Positions 18,365-26,846 of a DNA stretch of 64,000 bases are shown piece by piece; the stretch's first letter is position 1; every line of letters begins with the position of its first letter. The notes beneath the pieces are model-generated. The model saw nothing but the letters and a program-made list of their open reading frames with translations. It did no database searches and was not told where the DNA came from. The DNA is from Pseudochelatococcus contaminans. GTDB lineage: Bacteria; Pseudomonadota; Alphaproteobacteria; Rhizobiales; Beijerinckiaceae. Where the stretch lies: NCBI RefSeq assembly GCF_014195635.1, contig NZ_JACICC010000004.1, positions 248,001-312,000 of the forward strand, in the 5' to 3' direction. The position numbers were made by a program, and so were the translations under genes.

Positions 18365-19372
18365 TCAGATTGCGACTTCTTCCAGACGAGCACGGGACTG
18401 GTCGATCCAGCCATCGCGCTCGATACGTCCTGCAAGCTTAAGCTCGGCATCAAGAGCAGCAACGTCCGCAGGAGTCAGAGCTGCAAGCTGCCAGAAGTGG
18501 AAAACACCGGCTTCATTGAGCTTCTTTTCCAGCTCCGGACCGATTCCGGTCAGTGCGGAAAGCTCGTCGGGAACGCCACGCGGAGCAACCAGACGCTCAA
18601 GAGCCGCTTCAACAGCGCCCTCACCCGACAGATCCTCTGCGAACGGCTCATCGGATGCACCGATATCGAAGCCAAGATCGCCCTGTCCACGGGAAATGCC
18701 GTCGATCGCAGCACGAGCGACGAGGTCGCAGTACAGCTTGATCGCACGACCTGCATCATCGTTCGCGGGAACGGGGAATGTGATGCCATCCGGATCGCTG
18801 TTGGTATCGACAATAGCGGCCACGGGAATACCCAGACGCTGGGCTTCCTTGATTGCAAGCTGCTCCTTGTTGGTGTCGATGACGAACAGCAGATCAGGCG
18901 TGCCGCCCATGTCCTTGATACCGCCAAGCGCACGCTCAAGCTTTTCGCGCTCACGCAGCAGCAGCAGACGCTCTTTCTTGGTCAGGCCAACCGCGCCGCC
19001 GGCGAGGGTCTCGTCGACCTTGCGCAGGCGCTGGATGGAGCCGGAAATCGTCTTCCAGTTCGTCAGCGTGCCGCCGAGCCAACGGGAGTTGACGAAGTAC
19101 TGGGCCGAGCGGCGTGCAGCATCCGCAACCGAATCCGCAGCCTGACGCTTCGTGCCGACGAAAAGCACGCGACCGCCAGCAGCAACGGTGTCGGAAACGG
19201 CCTGCAGGGCGCGATGCAGCGCGGGGACCGTCTGCGCCAGATCAATGATGTGGATGTTGCTGCGCACGCCGAAGATATAAGGCTCCATCTTCGGGTTCCA
19301 GCGGTGGGACTGGTGACCAAAGTGGGCGCCGGCTTCGAGCAGCTCGCGCATGGACAATTCAGGAAGTGCCAT
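18365..19372 (-). CDS. rpsB: 30S ribosomal protein S2 with C-terminal extension
   Basis: S2 binds the 30S head/body junction with S1. Residues 1 to about 230 are canonical S2 ([52 protein letters not shown]). The protein is 335 residues, about 85 longer than classic S2. The extension holds [20 protein letters not shown] and later [19 protein letters not shown]. This is a helix-hairpin-helix-like module also attached to other core proteins (such as L21 and NuoE) in Hyphomicrobiales. The start ATG at 19372 is the family start. Confidence 0.96.
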   Translation of the reverse strand: MALPELSMRELLEAGAHFGHQSHRWNPKMEPYIFGVRSNIHIIDLAQTVPALHRALQAVSDTVAAGGRVLFVGTKRQAADSVADAARRSAQYFVNSRWLGGTLTNWKTISGSIQRLRKVDETLAGGAVGLTKKERLLLLREREKLERALGGIKDMGGTPDLLFVIDTNKEQLAIKEAQRLGIPVAAIVDTNSDPDGITFPVPANDDAGRAIKLYCDLVARAAIDGISRGQGDLGFDIGASDEPFAEDLSGEGAVEAALERLVAPRGVPDELSALTGIGPELEKKLNEAGVFHFWQLAALTPADVAALDAELKLAGRIERDGWIDQSRARLEEVAI

Positions 19373-19470
19373 AATTCAGATCTCTCCGGTTCAAGCCTCC
19401 GCGGGGCTCCGGCCGGACAACCCGGCCACCGGAAGCCAAATAAGCCCGCCCCGCGTGTGGAATGGCGCGC

Positions 19471-19499
19471 GTTATAGTACCCGTAAACAATAATTGCAA
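19471..19499 (-). promoter_or_regulatory. Sigma-70-type promoter of rpsB-tsf
   Basis: On the minus strand TTGCAA (19494-19499), a 17-bp spacer and TATAAC (19471-19476) lie about 100 bp before the rpsB start. A short hairpin follows in the leader, around 19407-19431. Confidence 0.65.
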
Positions 19500-19563
19500 G
19501 ACCAAATCAGCCTGCCGGCAGACCTCGCCCCGCGCCGAAATTTGACGGGCGTTATATAGCCCA

Positions 19564-22500
19564 TCATCGCAATTCAACTTCCACGACGCCTGGCAGGCCG
19601 CGCAGTGCCCCCGCAATTTGCGGTGATGTGGCGAAGCGACCGGGTAACTCGATCTCGACCACCTGACGGCCTTCAATATCGACAATGATCGAAACCAGAC
19701 CCTCGCCATGCTGGGCAAGCTGGCGGGCGATCATATCGATCGGGCGCTGATTGTTGATCGTGATGCGCATACCTTTCTGATGGCGGGCGACGGCGAAATC
19801 CAGCGGCTCGACACGCTGGATGCGCGCACGCACATCCTCGCCGTCGCTCGACGCCTGGATCAGGAGCATGACGGCCTGCCCCGGCTCAAGCAGATCGCGA
19901 TATTGCGCCAGCGCCTCGGAAAACAAGATGGCCTCAAAATGCCCGCTTTGGTCGGACAGACTGATGATGCCCATTTTCGACCCGCTGCGCGTTCTTCGTT
20001 CTGTGCGATCCAGAACCGTCGCGGCGAGTTGGCCCATGCTTTCGCCGCGCCGGACGCCACGAGCGAAATCGGCCCACCGTTGGACGTTCAGTTTGTCGAG
20101 AAGCGGACCGTATTCATCCAGCGGATGGCCAGACAGGAAAAAACCGACCGCATCATACTCACGCTGCAGCCTTTCAGATGTTAGCCAAGGATCATATTCG
20201 GGAATTCGCAAAGGGTCGGGCGTGAATGCCAGACCGAAGATGTCGCCCTGCCCCGCAGCTTCGGCCTGCGCAGTTTGATTCGCCAGCGCGAGAATAGCGT
20301 CGATAGCGGCGAATGCCCTCGCCCTGTCCACTTCGATTTCATCCAGAGCGCCGGCCGACACCAAAGCTTCCAACATACGCCGATTGACCAGTCTGGGATT
20401 GATCCTCCGGGCAAAGTCGCCAAGATCCTTGAAGGGGCCGTTCTTGCGCGCCTCCACAATCGACGCGACGGCTTGTTCACCGACACCCTTCACCGCGGCG
20501 AGAGCGTAACGGATGACACCCTGCCCATCTTCATACACGACGTCGAAGCGCACACCTGATCGTTGCACCGAAGGCGGGTCCACGCGGATCCCAAGGCGTT
20601 GCGCCTCACGCCTGAATTCCGACAGCTTGTCGGTGTTGTCCATATCCAGCGTCATCGACGCGGCGAGGAACTCCACTGGGAAGTTCGCCTTGAGATACCC
20701 TGTCTGATACGCGATCAAGGCATAGGCGGCCGCATGGCTCTTGTTGAAGCCGTAATCGGCAAACTTGGCGAGCAGGTCGAAAATTTCATCAGCCAGTTGC
20801 CGCGCAAGGCCATTGGCAACAGCGCCCTCCACAAATCGGGCGCGCTGGGCATCCATTTCCGCCTTGATCTTCTTGCCCATGGCGCGGCGCAGCAGGTCAG
20901 CTTCTCCGAGCGAATACCCGGAGAGCGTCTGCGCCACCTGCATCACCTGCTCCTGATAGATGATAATGCCGAACGTCTCGCGAAGAATCGGCGCCAATGC
21001 TTCATGCAGGTACCAGGTTTTCTCGGGCTCACCGCGCCCGTTCTTGCGGTCGCAGTAAACGGGGATGTTGGCCATGGGTCCGGGCCGGTAGAGCGCCACG
21101 AGTGCGATCAGATCCTCAAGGCGGTCCGGCCGCATGTCGACCAGCGCCTTGCGCATGCCGGCACTTTCAACCTGGAACACACCTACCGTCTCGCCGCGGC
21201 CCATTTGCTCGAACGTCAACCGATCATCCAGCGGGATGCGGGCCAGATCGAAATCCGGTTGGCGGGCATGGATGTGATCGACCGCTATCTTGAGAACGGT
21301 CAAAGTCTTCAGACCTAGAAAATCGAACTTTACCAGACCCGCCTTTTCGACCCACTTCATATTGAACTGGGTGACGCGCATGTTTGAACGCGGATCGCGA
21401 TAAAGCGGCACGAGTTGTTCAAGCGGCCTGTCGCCGATCACCACACCGGCAGCGTGTGTCGATGCATGGCGGTGGAGCCCTTCCAGCTTGCGGGCAATGG
21501 CCAACATGCGGGCGACGACGGGCTCCTCCTCCGCAGCGGCCTGCAATTTGGGCTCGTCCTCGATGGCGCGCGCCAGTGTCACGGGATTGGCCGGGTTCTG
21601 GGGAACCAGCTTCGTCAGCTTGTCCACCTGCCCGTAAGGCATTTCCAACACACGCCCCACGTCGCGCATCACACCGCGCGCCTGCAAGGTACCGAACGTG
21701 ATGATCTGCGCCACCATTTCTTCGCCGTAGCGCTGCTGGACGTAACCAATGACCTCTTCTCGCCGCTCCTGACAAAAGTCGATGTCGAAGTCAGGCATCG
21801 ACACGCGATCTGGATTGAGAAAGCGCTCGAACAGAAGACCGAAACGCAGGGGATCGAGATCCGTGATGGTCAGCGAATAGGCAACGAGAGATCCCGCGCC
21901 CGAACCGCGCCCCGGCCCCACCGGGATGCTACGCGCCTTGGCCCATTTGATGAAGTCCGCCACGATCAGAAAGTAGCCGGGGAACTTCATTCTTTCGATA
22001 ACGCCAAGCTCGTAGTCCAGGCGCTTGTGGTAATCCTCCTCGACAAGGCCTTCTGCCGGTCCATGCGCTGCAAGCCGCTGGGCCAGACCTTCAAATGCCT
22101 GCGCGCGCAACACACGCGCCTCGCTGTCTTCCGGCAGATCATCAACCTGATGCGTGGCGGACTCGGCATCTTCCGTAAAATGCGGAAGTATCGGCTTGCG
22201 CGTCGGCACGCGGAAACCACACCGCATGGCGATCTCGACAGTCGATTGCACCGCTTCCGGAATATCCGAGAACAACTTGACCATCTCGGCGCGCGAGCGA
22301 AAGGTGTGAGAGGCAGCAAGCTTACGCCGTTGATCGTCAGACACCAGTCGTCCATCGGCGATCGCGAGCAAAGCGTCATGCGCCTCATAATCATCGGATG
22401 CCGCAAAATACGGCTCGTTCGTCGCCACGAGAGGGATGCCATGACGATACGCGAGCCGCAGCAGCTCCGGCTCGGTCAGCGCCTCCTCGGGGGCATTATG

Positions 22501-23058
22501 GCGTTGCAATTCCACATACAGACGGTCGCCAAACATCCCGATCAGGTGGTCGAAACGCGTCGCCGCAAGCTCTGGCCGCCCGCCGGCCAGCGCGGTATCG
22601 AGCGGCCCTCCGGGGCCGCCGGTCAACGCGATGACACCCGCCGAATGAGCCGCGAGCGTTTCAAGATCGACATGCGCGCCATAAGCGCCGAGGCCAGGCT
22701 CATTGCGAAGGAATGCCTTGCTGGAAAGCGCCATCAGGTTGCTATAGCCATCCCCGTCGGCAGCGAGCAGCACAATGTGTGGAAAATGGCGCTGAACCTG
22801 CCGGGCATTAGGCTCCACAGCCTCGAAACGCACCGCCATTTGCAGGCCGGCAATCGGCTGGATTCCAGCCTGATGCATGGCCTCGGAAAACTCCAGCGCG
22901 CCGAAAAGATTATTGGTGTCGGTCAACGCCAGCGCCGGCATTCCATCCGCCTTGGCAAGCTTGGCCAAGGTCTTGATGGGCAAAGCCCCCTCAAGCAAGG
23001 AATAGGAGGAATGAACGTGGAGATGAACGAAGCCGACTTTCTCGATCAACCCATCCAT
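19564..23058 (-). CDS. dnaE: DNA polymerase III alpha subunit
   Basis: This is the replicative polymerase. MDGLIEKVGFVHLHVHSSYS opens the PHP domain. The catalytic aspartates lie in the segment PDFDIDFCQERREEVI. The C-terminal OB/tau-binding parts follow. The ATG at 23058 has GGGAGG in front and gives 1164 residues, the normal size for DnaE1. The damage-inducible DnaE2 type is unlikely, given the N-terminal pattern and the rpsB-tsf neighbourhood. The SOS-controlled small gene at 23180-23278 lies just upstream on the same strand. Confidence 0.96.
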   Translation of the reverse strand: MDGLIEKVGFVHLHVHSSYSLLEGALPIKTLAKLAKADGMPALALTDTNNLFGALEFSEAMHQAGIQPIAGLQMAVRFEAVEPNARQVQRHFPHIVLLAADGDGYSNLMALSSKAFLRNEPGLGAYGAHVDLETLAAHSAGVIALTGGPGGPLDTALAGGRPELAATRFDHLIGMFGDRLYVELQRHNAPEEALTEPELLRLAYRHGIPLVATNEPYFAASDDYEAHDALLAIADGRLVSDDQRRKLAASHTFRSRAEMVKLFSDIPEAVQSTVEIAMRCGFRVPTRKPILPHFTEDAESATHQVDDLPEDSEARVLRAQAFEGLAQRLAAHGPAEGLVEEDYHKRLDYELGVIERMKFPGYFLIVADFIKWAKARSIPVGPGRGSGAGSLVAYSLTITDLDPLRFGLLFERFLNPDRVSMPDFDIDFCQERREEVIGYVQQRYGEEMVAQIITFGTLQARGVMRDVGRVLEMPYGQVDKLTKLVPQNPANPVTLARAIEDEPKLQAAAEEEPVVARMLAIARKLEGLHRHASTHAAGVVIGDRPLEQLVPLYRDPRSNMRVTQFNMKWVEKAGLVKFDFLGLKTLTVLKIAVDHIHARQPDFDLARIPLDDRLTFEQMGRGETVGVFQVESAGMRKALVDMRPDRLEDLIALVALYRPGPMANIPVYCDRKNGRGEPEKTWYLHEALAPILRETFGIIIYQEQVMQVAQTLSGYSLGEADLLRRAMGKKIKAEMDAQRARFVEGAVANGLARQLADEIFDLLAKFADYGFNKSHAAAYALIAYQTGYLKANFPVEFLAASMTLDMDNTDKLSEFRREAQRLGIRVDPPSVQRSGVRFDVVYEDGQGVIRYALAAVKGVGEQAVASIVEARKNGPFKDLGDFARRINPRLVNRRMLEALVSAGALDEIEVDRARAFAAIDAILALANQTAQAEAAGQGDIFGLAFTPDPLRIPEYDPWLTSERLQREYDAVGFFLSGHPLDEYGPLLDKLNVQRWADFARGVRRGESMGQLAATVLDRTERRTRSGSKMGIISLSDQSGHFEAILFSEALAQYRDLLEPGQAVMLLIQASSDGEDVRARIQRVEPLDFAVARHQKGMRITINNQRPIDMIARQLAQHGEGLVSIIVDIEGRQVVEIELPGRFATSPQIAGALRGLPGVVEVELR

Positions 23059-23124
23059 AATGACCTCCCTGCCCATACGGCATCGACAACACACCCACCG
23101 CTTCCGTCGCACGATTCCCGGCAT

Positions 23125-23157
23125 GAGAAAACACGGAACGACATTCCGCGTTTTCTC
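23125..23157 (-). terminator. Hairpin between small SOS gene and dnaE (possible terminator)
   Basis: GAGAAAACACGGAA, loop CGACA and TTCCGCGTTTTCTC form a 14-bp stem with one G-U pair. It starts 23 bp beyond the stop of the 32-residue gene. No clean U tract follows, so termination efficiency is uncertain. Confidence 0.5.
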
Positions 23158-23179
23158 CCCGTGTTTTCTCCAAAATTGG

Positions 23180-23278
23180 TTACGCCGATCCGCCTGCTAC
23201 CGCGACGACGCCGACCAGGGCGACGAACAGCAACAGCGACGCCAGCTCGACCATATCAACAATCACAGCCTTATACAT
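23180..23278 (-). CDS. 32-residue single-helix membrane peptide under a LexA box (SidA-like candidate)
   Basis: The ATG at 23278 follows an excellent ribosome binding site (GGAGGGTATAACG). The 33-codon frame ends at TAA 23180. The peptide begins MYKAVIVDMVEL, then a continuous hydrophobic run (about residues 12-28, LASLLLFVALVGVVAVA) and ends GGSA. That is a short N-tail and one membrane helix, with no signal cleavage site needed. A consensus alphaproteobacterial LexA operator lies 39 bp upstream, inside the promoter. Known SOS peptides of this kind, such as Caulobacter SidA (29 residues), block division at the inner membrane. That function is inferred here from size, helix and operator, not from sequence match. 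Confidence 0.72.
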   Translation of the reverse strand: MYKAVIVDMVELASLLLFVALVGVVAVAGGSA

Positions 23279-23316
23279 CGTTATACCCTCCATCCGTTCC
23301 AATGAGATCATATTAT

Positions 23317-23331
23317 GTTCTCATAACGTTC
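23317..23331 (-). promoter_or_regulatory. LexA (SOS) operator, GTTC-N7-GTTC
   Basis: GTTC TCATAAC GTTC (plus strand), equal to GAAC-N7-GAAC on the minus strand, matches the direct-repeat LexA box of alphaproteobacteria. It lies between a possible -35 (TAGACT) and an AT-rich -10 (TAATAT) on the minus strand, 39 bp before the small membrane peptide start. Confidence 0.8.
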
Positions 23332-23374
23332 AGAGTCTAGCAGTGCTGTGTTCTATGATTAACAGTTTTCCACA

Positions 23375-23515
23375 ATGGAGGTAAGGGTAAGCTATCCAGA
23401 ACGGCGCGCAGTGCTCGACACTTCGGCTCAGCGATTGCTGGAAAAGGAAACGCTTGTCGAGGACGACCTGAGGCAACTGGTCGGCGTGCTCCCGGCCCCC
23501 GCTCCGGCAACGTAG
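23375..23515 (+). pseudogene. C-terminal remnant of an FtsH-like AAA metalloprotease
   Basis: A 46-codon frame on the plus strand reads RRAVLDTSAQRLLEKETLVE followed by DDLRQLVGVLPAPAPAT and a stop. This resembles the extreme C-terminus of FtsH proteins (R..LD.LA..LLEKETL...E...L). No AAA or zinc-protease part exists upstream, where the sequence becomes the SOS promoter region. It is best read as the scar of a lost gene rather than a working protein. Confidence 0.5.
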
Positions 23516-23660
23516 GGGGACGGCGTGCCCTGACCCCGGATGATCGTGCCGTTCTGTCCGTGAGCGACCGTGCAACCGGCCGATGCTGTCGCTCGCGGAC
23601 TTCTCCTCTTAACCGGGAGTCCTGATCGACCATAATTCGTTCATATGAAAGAACTGCCGG

Positions 23661-23692
23661 ACATTTTCCGGTCCGGCCGGACCGGAAAATGT
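23661..23692. repeat. Perfect 32-bp palindrome
   Basis: ACATTTTCCGGTCCGG followed by its exact reverse complement. It lies 77 bp past the autotransporter stop on the minus strand. The arms end in T4/A4, so it may act as a bidirectional transcription stop or mRNA end, although no separate U tract follows. Confidence 0.7.
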
Positions 23693-23730
23693 TGTCGTTG
23701 ATTGATTTGACGCGTTGTCTTCGCGCAGAC

Positions 23731-23766
23731 CTGTATCCGCTTGGCGATCTGTATCCACTTGGCGAT
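23731..23766. repeat. 18-bp tandem duplication
   Basis: CTGTATCCGCTTGGCGAT is followed directly by CTGTATCCACTTGGCGAT (one mismatch), ending 3 bp from the autotransporter stop codon. It looks like replication slippage. Confidence 0.75.
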
Positions 23767-23768
23767 CT

Positions 23769-26700
23769 TCAGAAGTTGACCGAGAAGCGGCCCTGAACGG
23801 CATTGCTCCGGCTTTTGGCGGCAAGCTGGCCGGCGTAGATGATGCCGAGACGGGTGTTCGCGTCGATCAGCCAATCGGCGCTGACATCCACCAGTGCGGT
23901 ATCGCGGGCGATAGGTGCGCCGGTGATAAGGAACGTCGGCGAGTTGGTGAAGGCGAACCGTTCGGCAAGCCGCGGGGTGACCGTGCCGAAAGCATGCTGC
24001 CACGCCAGGCTGCCGCGCACCGTGAACGTGGCTTCGCCGGCCGTGAAGGTGCGGTTGGCGCGCAGGCCGAGCGTCGTCTTCAGATTGTCCTGCGTCCGGC
24101 TGGCTGCGGTGAGCGCGGTGACGCCGCCCGTTTCCGTGAAGCCGTCGAGCCGGAGCCGAACGTAGGCCAGACCGGCGAAGGGCTCCAGCTCGGCGCCTCC
24201 GGCGTTCAGCTTGTAGCCGAGTTCGCCGAAGAGCTGGCCGGTGCCGCCGCTGCGGCTGGCCGACAGGCTGTTTGCAAGCCCCGGCAGGAACGTGACGCGG
24301 GAGGTCGAGACGTCATGCCACGTGTAGCTGCCGGCGTAACGCAGGCCGATGGCGCCGAAGCGGTTGGCGCCATAGAGGCCGAGATCGTAGTTGTCGCTGT
24401 CGCCGGAACCCGATGTGTTGCGGAGCGAGAAGCTCGTCCGGTTGAAGCCGCCGACGATACCGACCCGCCAACCGGGCGACAACTCGCCATCATAACCGGC
24501 GAGGAAGCCGGCGGTCGAGCTGCTGACCGAGGCCGACGCGGCGCTGCGGTTCGTCGAGGCCCAGTTTCCGTAACCCTCGCCCCTGGCTGTGAACTGTCCT
24601 GCGGCAGGCGTCCCTGCGCCATGATTATTGATGTGCAGTCGGCCGAGAATCGCTTGCCGCAGGCTGGCTGACTGATTGGCGAGCACCGACGCCGTCGTGG
24701 CATGGATGTCGCCGGCGAGGCTGGCCAACGTACGCGGCGCCGAAGCCCTGTCCAGGGTGACGACGGACTGAAGCACCGGGTGCGAGTAAGGCAGGTAGGC
24801 GATGGCAAGGCCGACGGCGTTGGCGTTCGGCGAACCGCCGGCGGTGGACAGCGCCGCGGCATCCGGCGCCACCGACACGACGACCCCCCGGCCCGACACC
24901 GTTGCCGAGGCCGATACGAAGGGAGCGGGCGCGGTCACCGTGTGGAACGCGCCGGTGATCCCTCCTGCCGCGGTCAGCACTTCATAGCTGCCCAGTTCCA
25001 CGCTGCCGCCGCCGGCTCTCGTCACTGTCAGGGTGCCGTCGAGGGCGGCGCTGCCGCCCACGGCAATCCGGCTGCCGACGCCGGCCGCTCCGGTTTCCGC
25101 CGTATACACGGACGTTCCTGCGAAAACGGCGTTTCCGATCACGGTCAAGGTGCCGAGGCCCGGCTGGAGTGTTCCCGCGTTATGCAGGTTGCCGGCGATG
25201 CGGCCGGCGCCGACAAGACGGCCGGCATTGTTCACGTTGCTCCGCACGAGGCCGGTATTGGTGAAGGCGCCGAGATTGCGCAGCGTGGCGTTGACGGAGG
25301 TGAAGGTGCCGGCGTTGGTGAGCACGGCGTCCCGCGCGACCGTGTAACCGCCCGCGCTGAGGAAGGCGGCGCCGGACGCGATGTGCAGATCGCCCGTCAG
25401 GGTGCCGGTGAGGCCCAGCGTACCTGCATCGACGCGGGTGCCGCCTGTATAGCTGTTGTCGCCGGCAAGAAGAAGCGTGCCCGTTCCCTTTTTGACGAGG
25501 CCGCCGGGGCCGGAAATATCGTTGTTCCACAAATCGAAGGCATGCAGGCCGCCCTTCGACGCATCCAGCGTCACCGTGACGGTGCTGTCGAGGCGGCCAT
25601 AGCCGCCGTTCGCCGCGTAGGGGTTGAGCCGCGCCCATCCCGAGCCGTTGTCGAGCGGAACGCCCGAGGGGAGAGACGTGCTGGCCAGCACGTCACGGAT
25701 CTGCGCATCGGACAGGTAAGGAAACCGCGACCGGAACAGCAGTTCGGCATTCTCCGGCACCACCGGCGCCAGCGTGGTGTCGCCCACGGAGGGCAGGCCA
25801 TAGGTCAAATAATGCGTCGATTCGTTCCGCTCCGCGCGGTAGTCGGCGGCGGAGGGCACCGCGCCGCTCCTGATGCATGCTTCCAGATCCGCGCCGCAGG
25901 CGGCGTAGACCGGCGAAACGGCGCCGGCGCCGAGCGCCCCCACCAGCGCCTTGCGGTTGGCTTCGAAAGCGGCCGTGTAATTGGCCGAATAGTTGGGATC
26001 GTCCGCCATCGCGCGGGCGAGCGTTTGCAAGGCGACGACGCGCCCACCGATCACGTCCAGCCCGTAATGCATGCCGATGATGTTGCGGCTGAGGCCATAT
26101 TGCTGCCCCGCGACCACCATGTCCTGCGCATAGGTGGGCAGTTGCATGGCGTAATAGAACGCGGTCATGAAGCCGCGCATGGAATGGCCGCTGGCGAACG
26201 AGGCCTCGGTCGTGTTCCTGGCCCATTCTTCCGCCTGCTGGATGTGGACCGCGGCGGCGGAGGTGCCGGCCGTCGTCCAGGGCTGGCTGCTGATGGCCGC
26301 CAGCCCGATGAAGGGCCGCGGATTGCCGACGTCATGGCCGGCCCCATATGCGGTGGCGTAAACCTTCTGCGCCGCGTAAAAGTCTTTCACCCGGCCGGAA
26401 CGGAGCAGGGAGCCCGTGTTCCAGAGGTCACCGGCAATGGTGTTGGGCAGCGTGCCGGTCTCTCCCCACGCGGCCATCTGCCCGCTGATGGGGGTGTCGA
26501 CCATGCTCCACAAATGGGCGGTGATGTCGCCATCGACGTTCTTGGCGGCGAGCAACCGCTTTTCCGGGGTGGAGGTCGTGTAGATCTGCGTGGTGACCGC
26601 GGCGTTCGCCTGAAGGAGCGCGCGGCCCTCCGCACTGCCCAGGTAGGTGCCGAAGGCGGAAACGGCCTGCACTTCGTCATTCGTCTGGATCGTCTTGCAG

Positions 26701-26846
26701 GCATCGGTGTTGCAGAATGTCATCTGCGCGGACGCGGGCGTCGCGGCAAAGACCAGGAGAAGTGCGGAAATTGAAACCCCGGCGGATGCCAAAACCGGAG
26801 ATAGACGCGCCTGGCCGCGCTGCATGCATGCGACGCTGAGTTTCAT
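23769..26846 (-). CDS. Autotransporter with PAP2/class A acid phosphatase passenger
   Basis: The 1025-residue protein has a signal peptide (cleavage near ATPASA|Q, residue 40), a vanadium-dependent phosphatase-like passenger (about 45-400), a beta-helical stretch with PATR-type text (GPGGLVKKGTGTLLLAGDNS, about 450-480), and a C-terminal autotransporter barrel (about 760-1025) ending in Phe (GRFSVNF). Catalytic motifs visible: Arg-Pro at 177-178, ASGH at 218-221 and SRNIIGMHYGLD at 253-264, the last matching SRX5HX3D exactly. The Lys expected seven residues before Arg177 is Gly. It is single, starts after AAGGAGATCAGGG and is flanked by AT-rich DNA. It probably removes phosphate groups at the cell surface. 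The substrate is unknown. Confidence 0.88.
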   Translation of the reverse strand: MKLSVACMQRGQARLSPVLASAGVSISALLLVFAATPASAQMTFCNTDACKTIQTNDEVQAVSAFGTYLGSAEGRALLQANAAVTTQIYTTSTPEKRLLAAKNVDGDITAHLWSMVDTPISGQMAAWGETGTLPNTIAGDLWNTGSLLRSGRVKDFYAAQKVYATAYGAGHDVGNPRPFIGLAAISSQPWTTAGTSAAAVHIQQAEEWARNTTEASFASGHSMRGFMTAFYYAMQLPTYAQDMVVAGQQYGLSRNIIGMHYGLDVIGGRVVALQTLARAMADDPNYSANYTAAFEANRKALVGALGAGAVSPVYAACGADLEACIRSGAVPSAADYRAERNESTHYLTYGLPSVGDTTLAPVVPENAELLFRSRFPYLSDAQIRDVLASTSLPSGVPLDNGSGWARLNPYAANGGYGRLDSTVTVTLDASKGGLHAFDLWNNDISGPGGLVKKGTGTLLLAGDNSYTGGTRVDAGTLGLTGTLTGDLHIASGAAFLSAGGYTVARDAVLTNAGTFTSVNATLRNLGAFTNTGLVRSNVNNAGRLVGAGRIAGNLHNAGTLQPGLGTLTVIGNAVFAGTSVYTAETGAAGVGSRIAVGGSAALDGTLTVTRAGGGSVELGSYEVLTAAGGITGAFHTVTAPAPFVSASATVSGRGVVVSVAPDAAALSTAGGSPNANAVGLAIAYLPYSHPVLQSVVTLDRASAPRTLASLAGDIHATTASVLANQSASLRQAILGRLHINNHGAGTPAAGQFTARGEGYGNWASTNRSAASASVSSSTAGFLAGYDGELSPGWRVGIVGGFNRTSFSLRNTSGSGDSDNYDLGLYGANRFGAIGLRYAGSYTWHDVSTSRVTFLPGLANSLSASRSGGTGQLFGELGYKLNAGGAELEPFAGLAYVRLRLDGFTETGGVTALTAASRTQDNLKTTLGLRANRTFTAGEATFTVRGSLAWQHAFGTVTPRLAERFAFTNSPTFLITGAPIARDTALVDVSADWLIDANTRLGIIYAGQLAAKSRSNAVQGRFSVNF

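Noticed and set aside
17498-19477. Long open frame (659 codons) on the plus strand opposite tsf and rpsB
   Set aside because: It is fully antisense to conserved, identifiable genes and is a G+C-driven shadow with no recognisable product.
24702-26774. 690-codon open frame opposite the autotransporter
   Set aside because: Arg/Gly-rich shadow; the opposite strand has a signal peptide, catalytic motifs and a barrel terminus.
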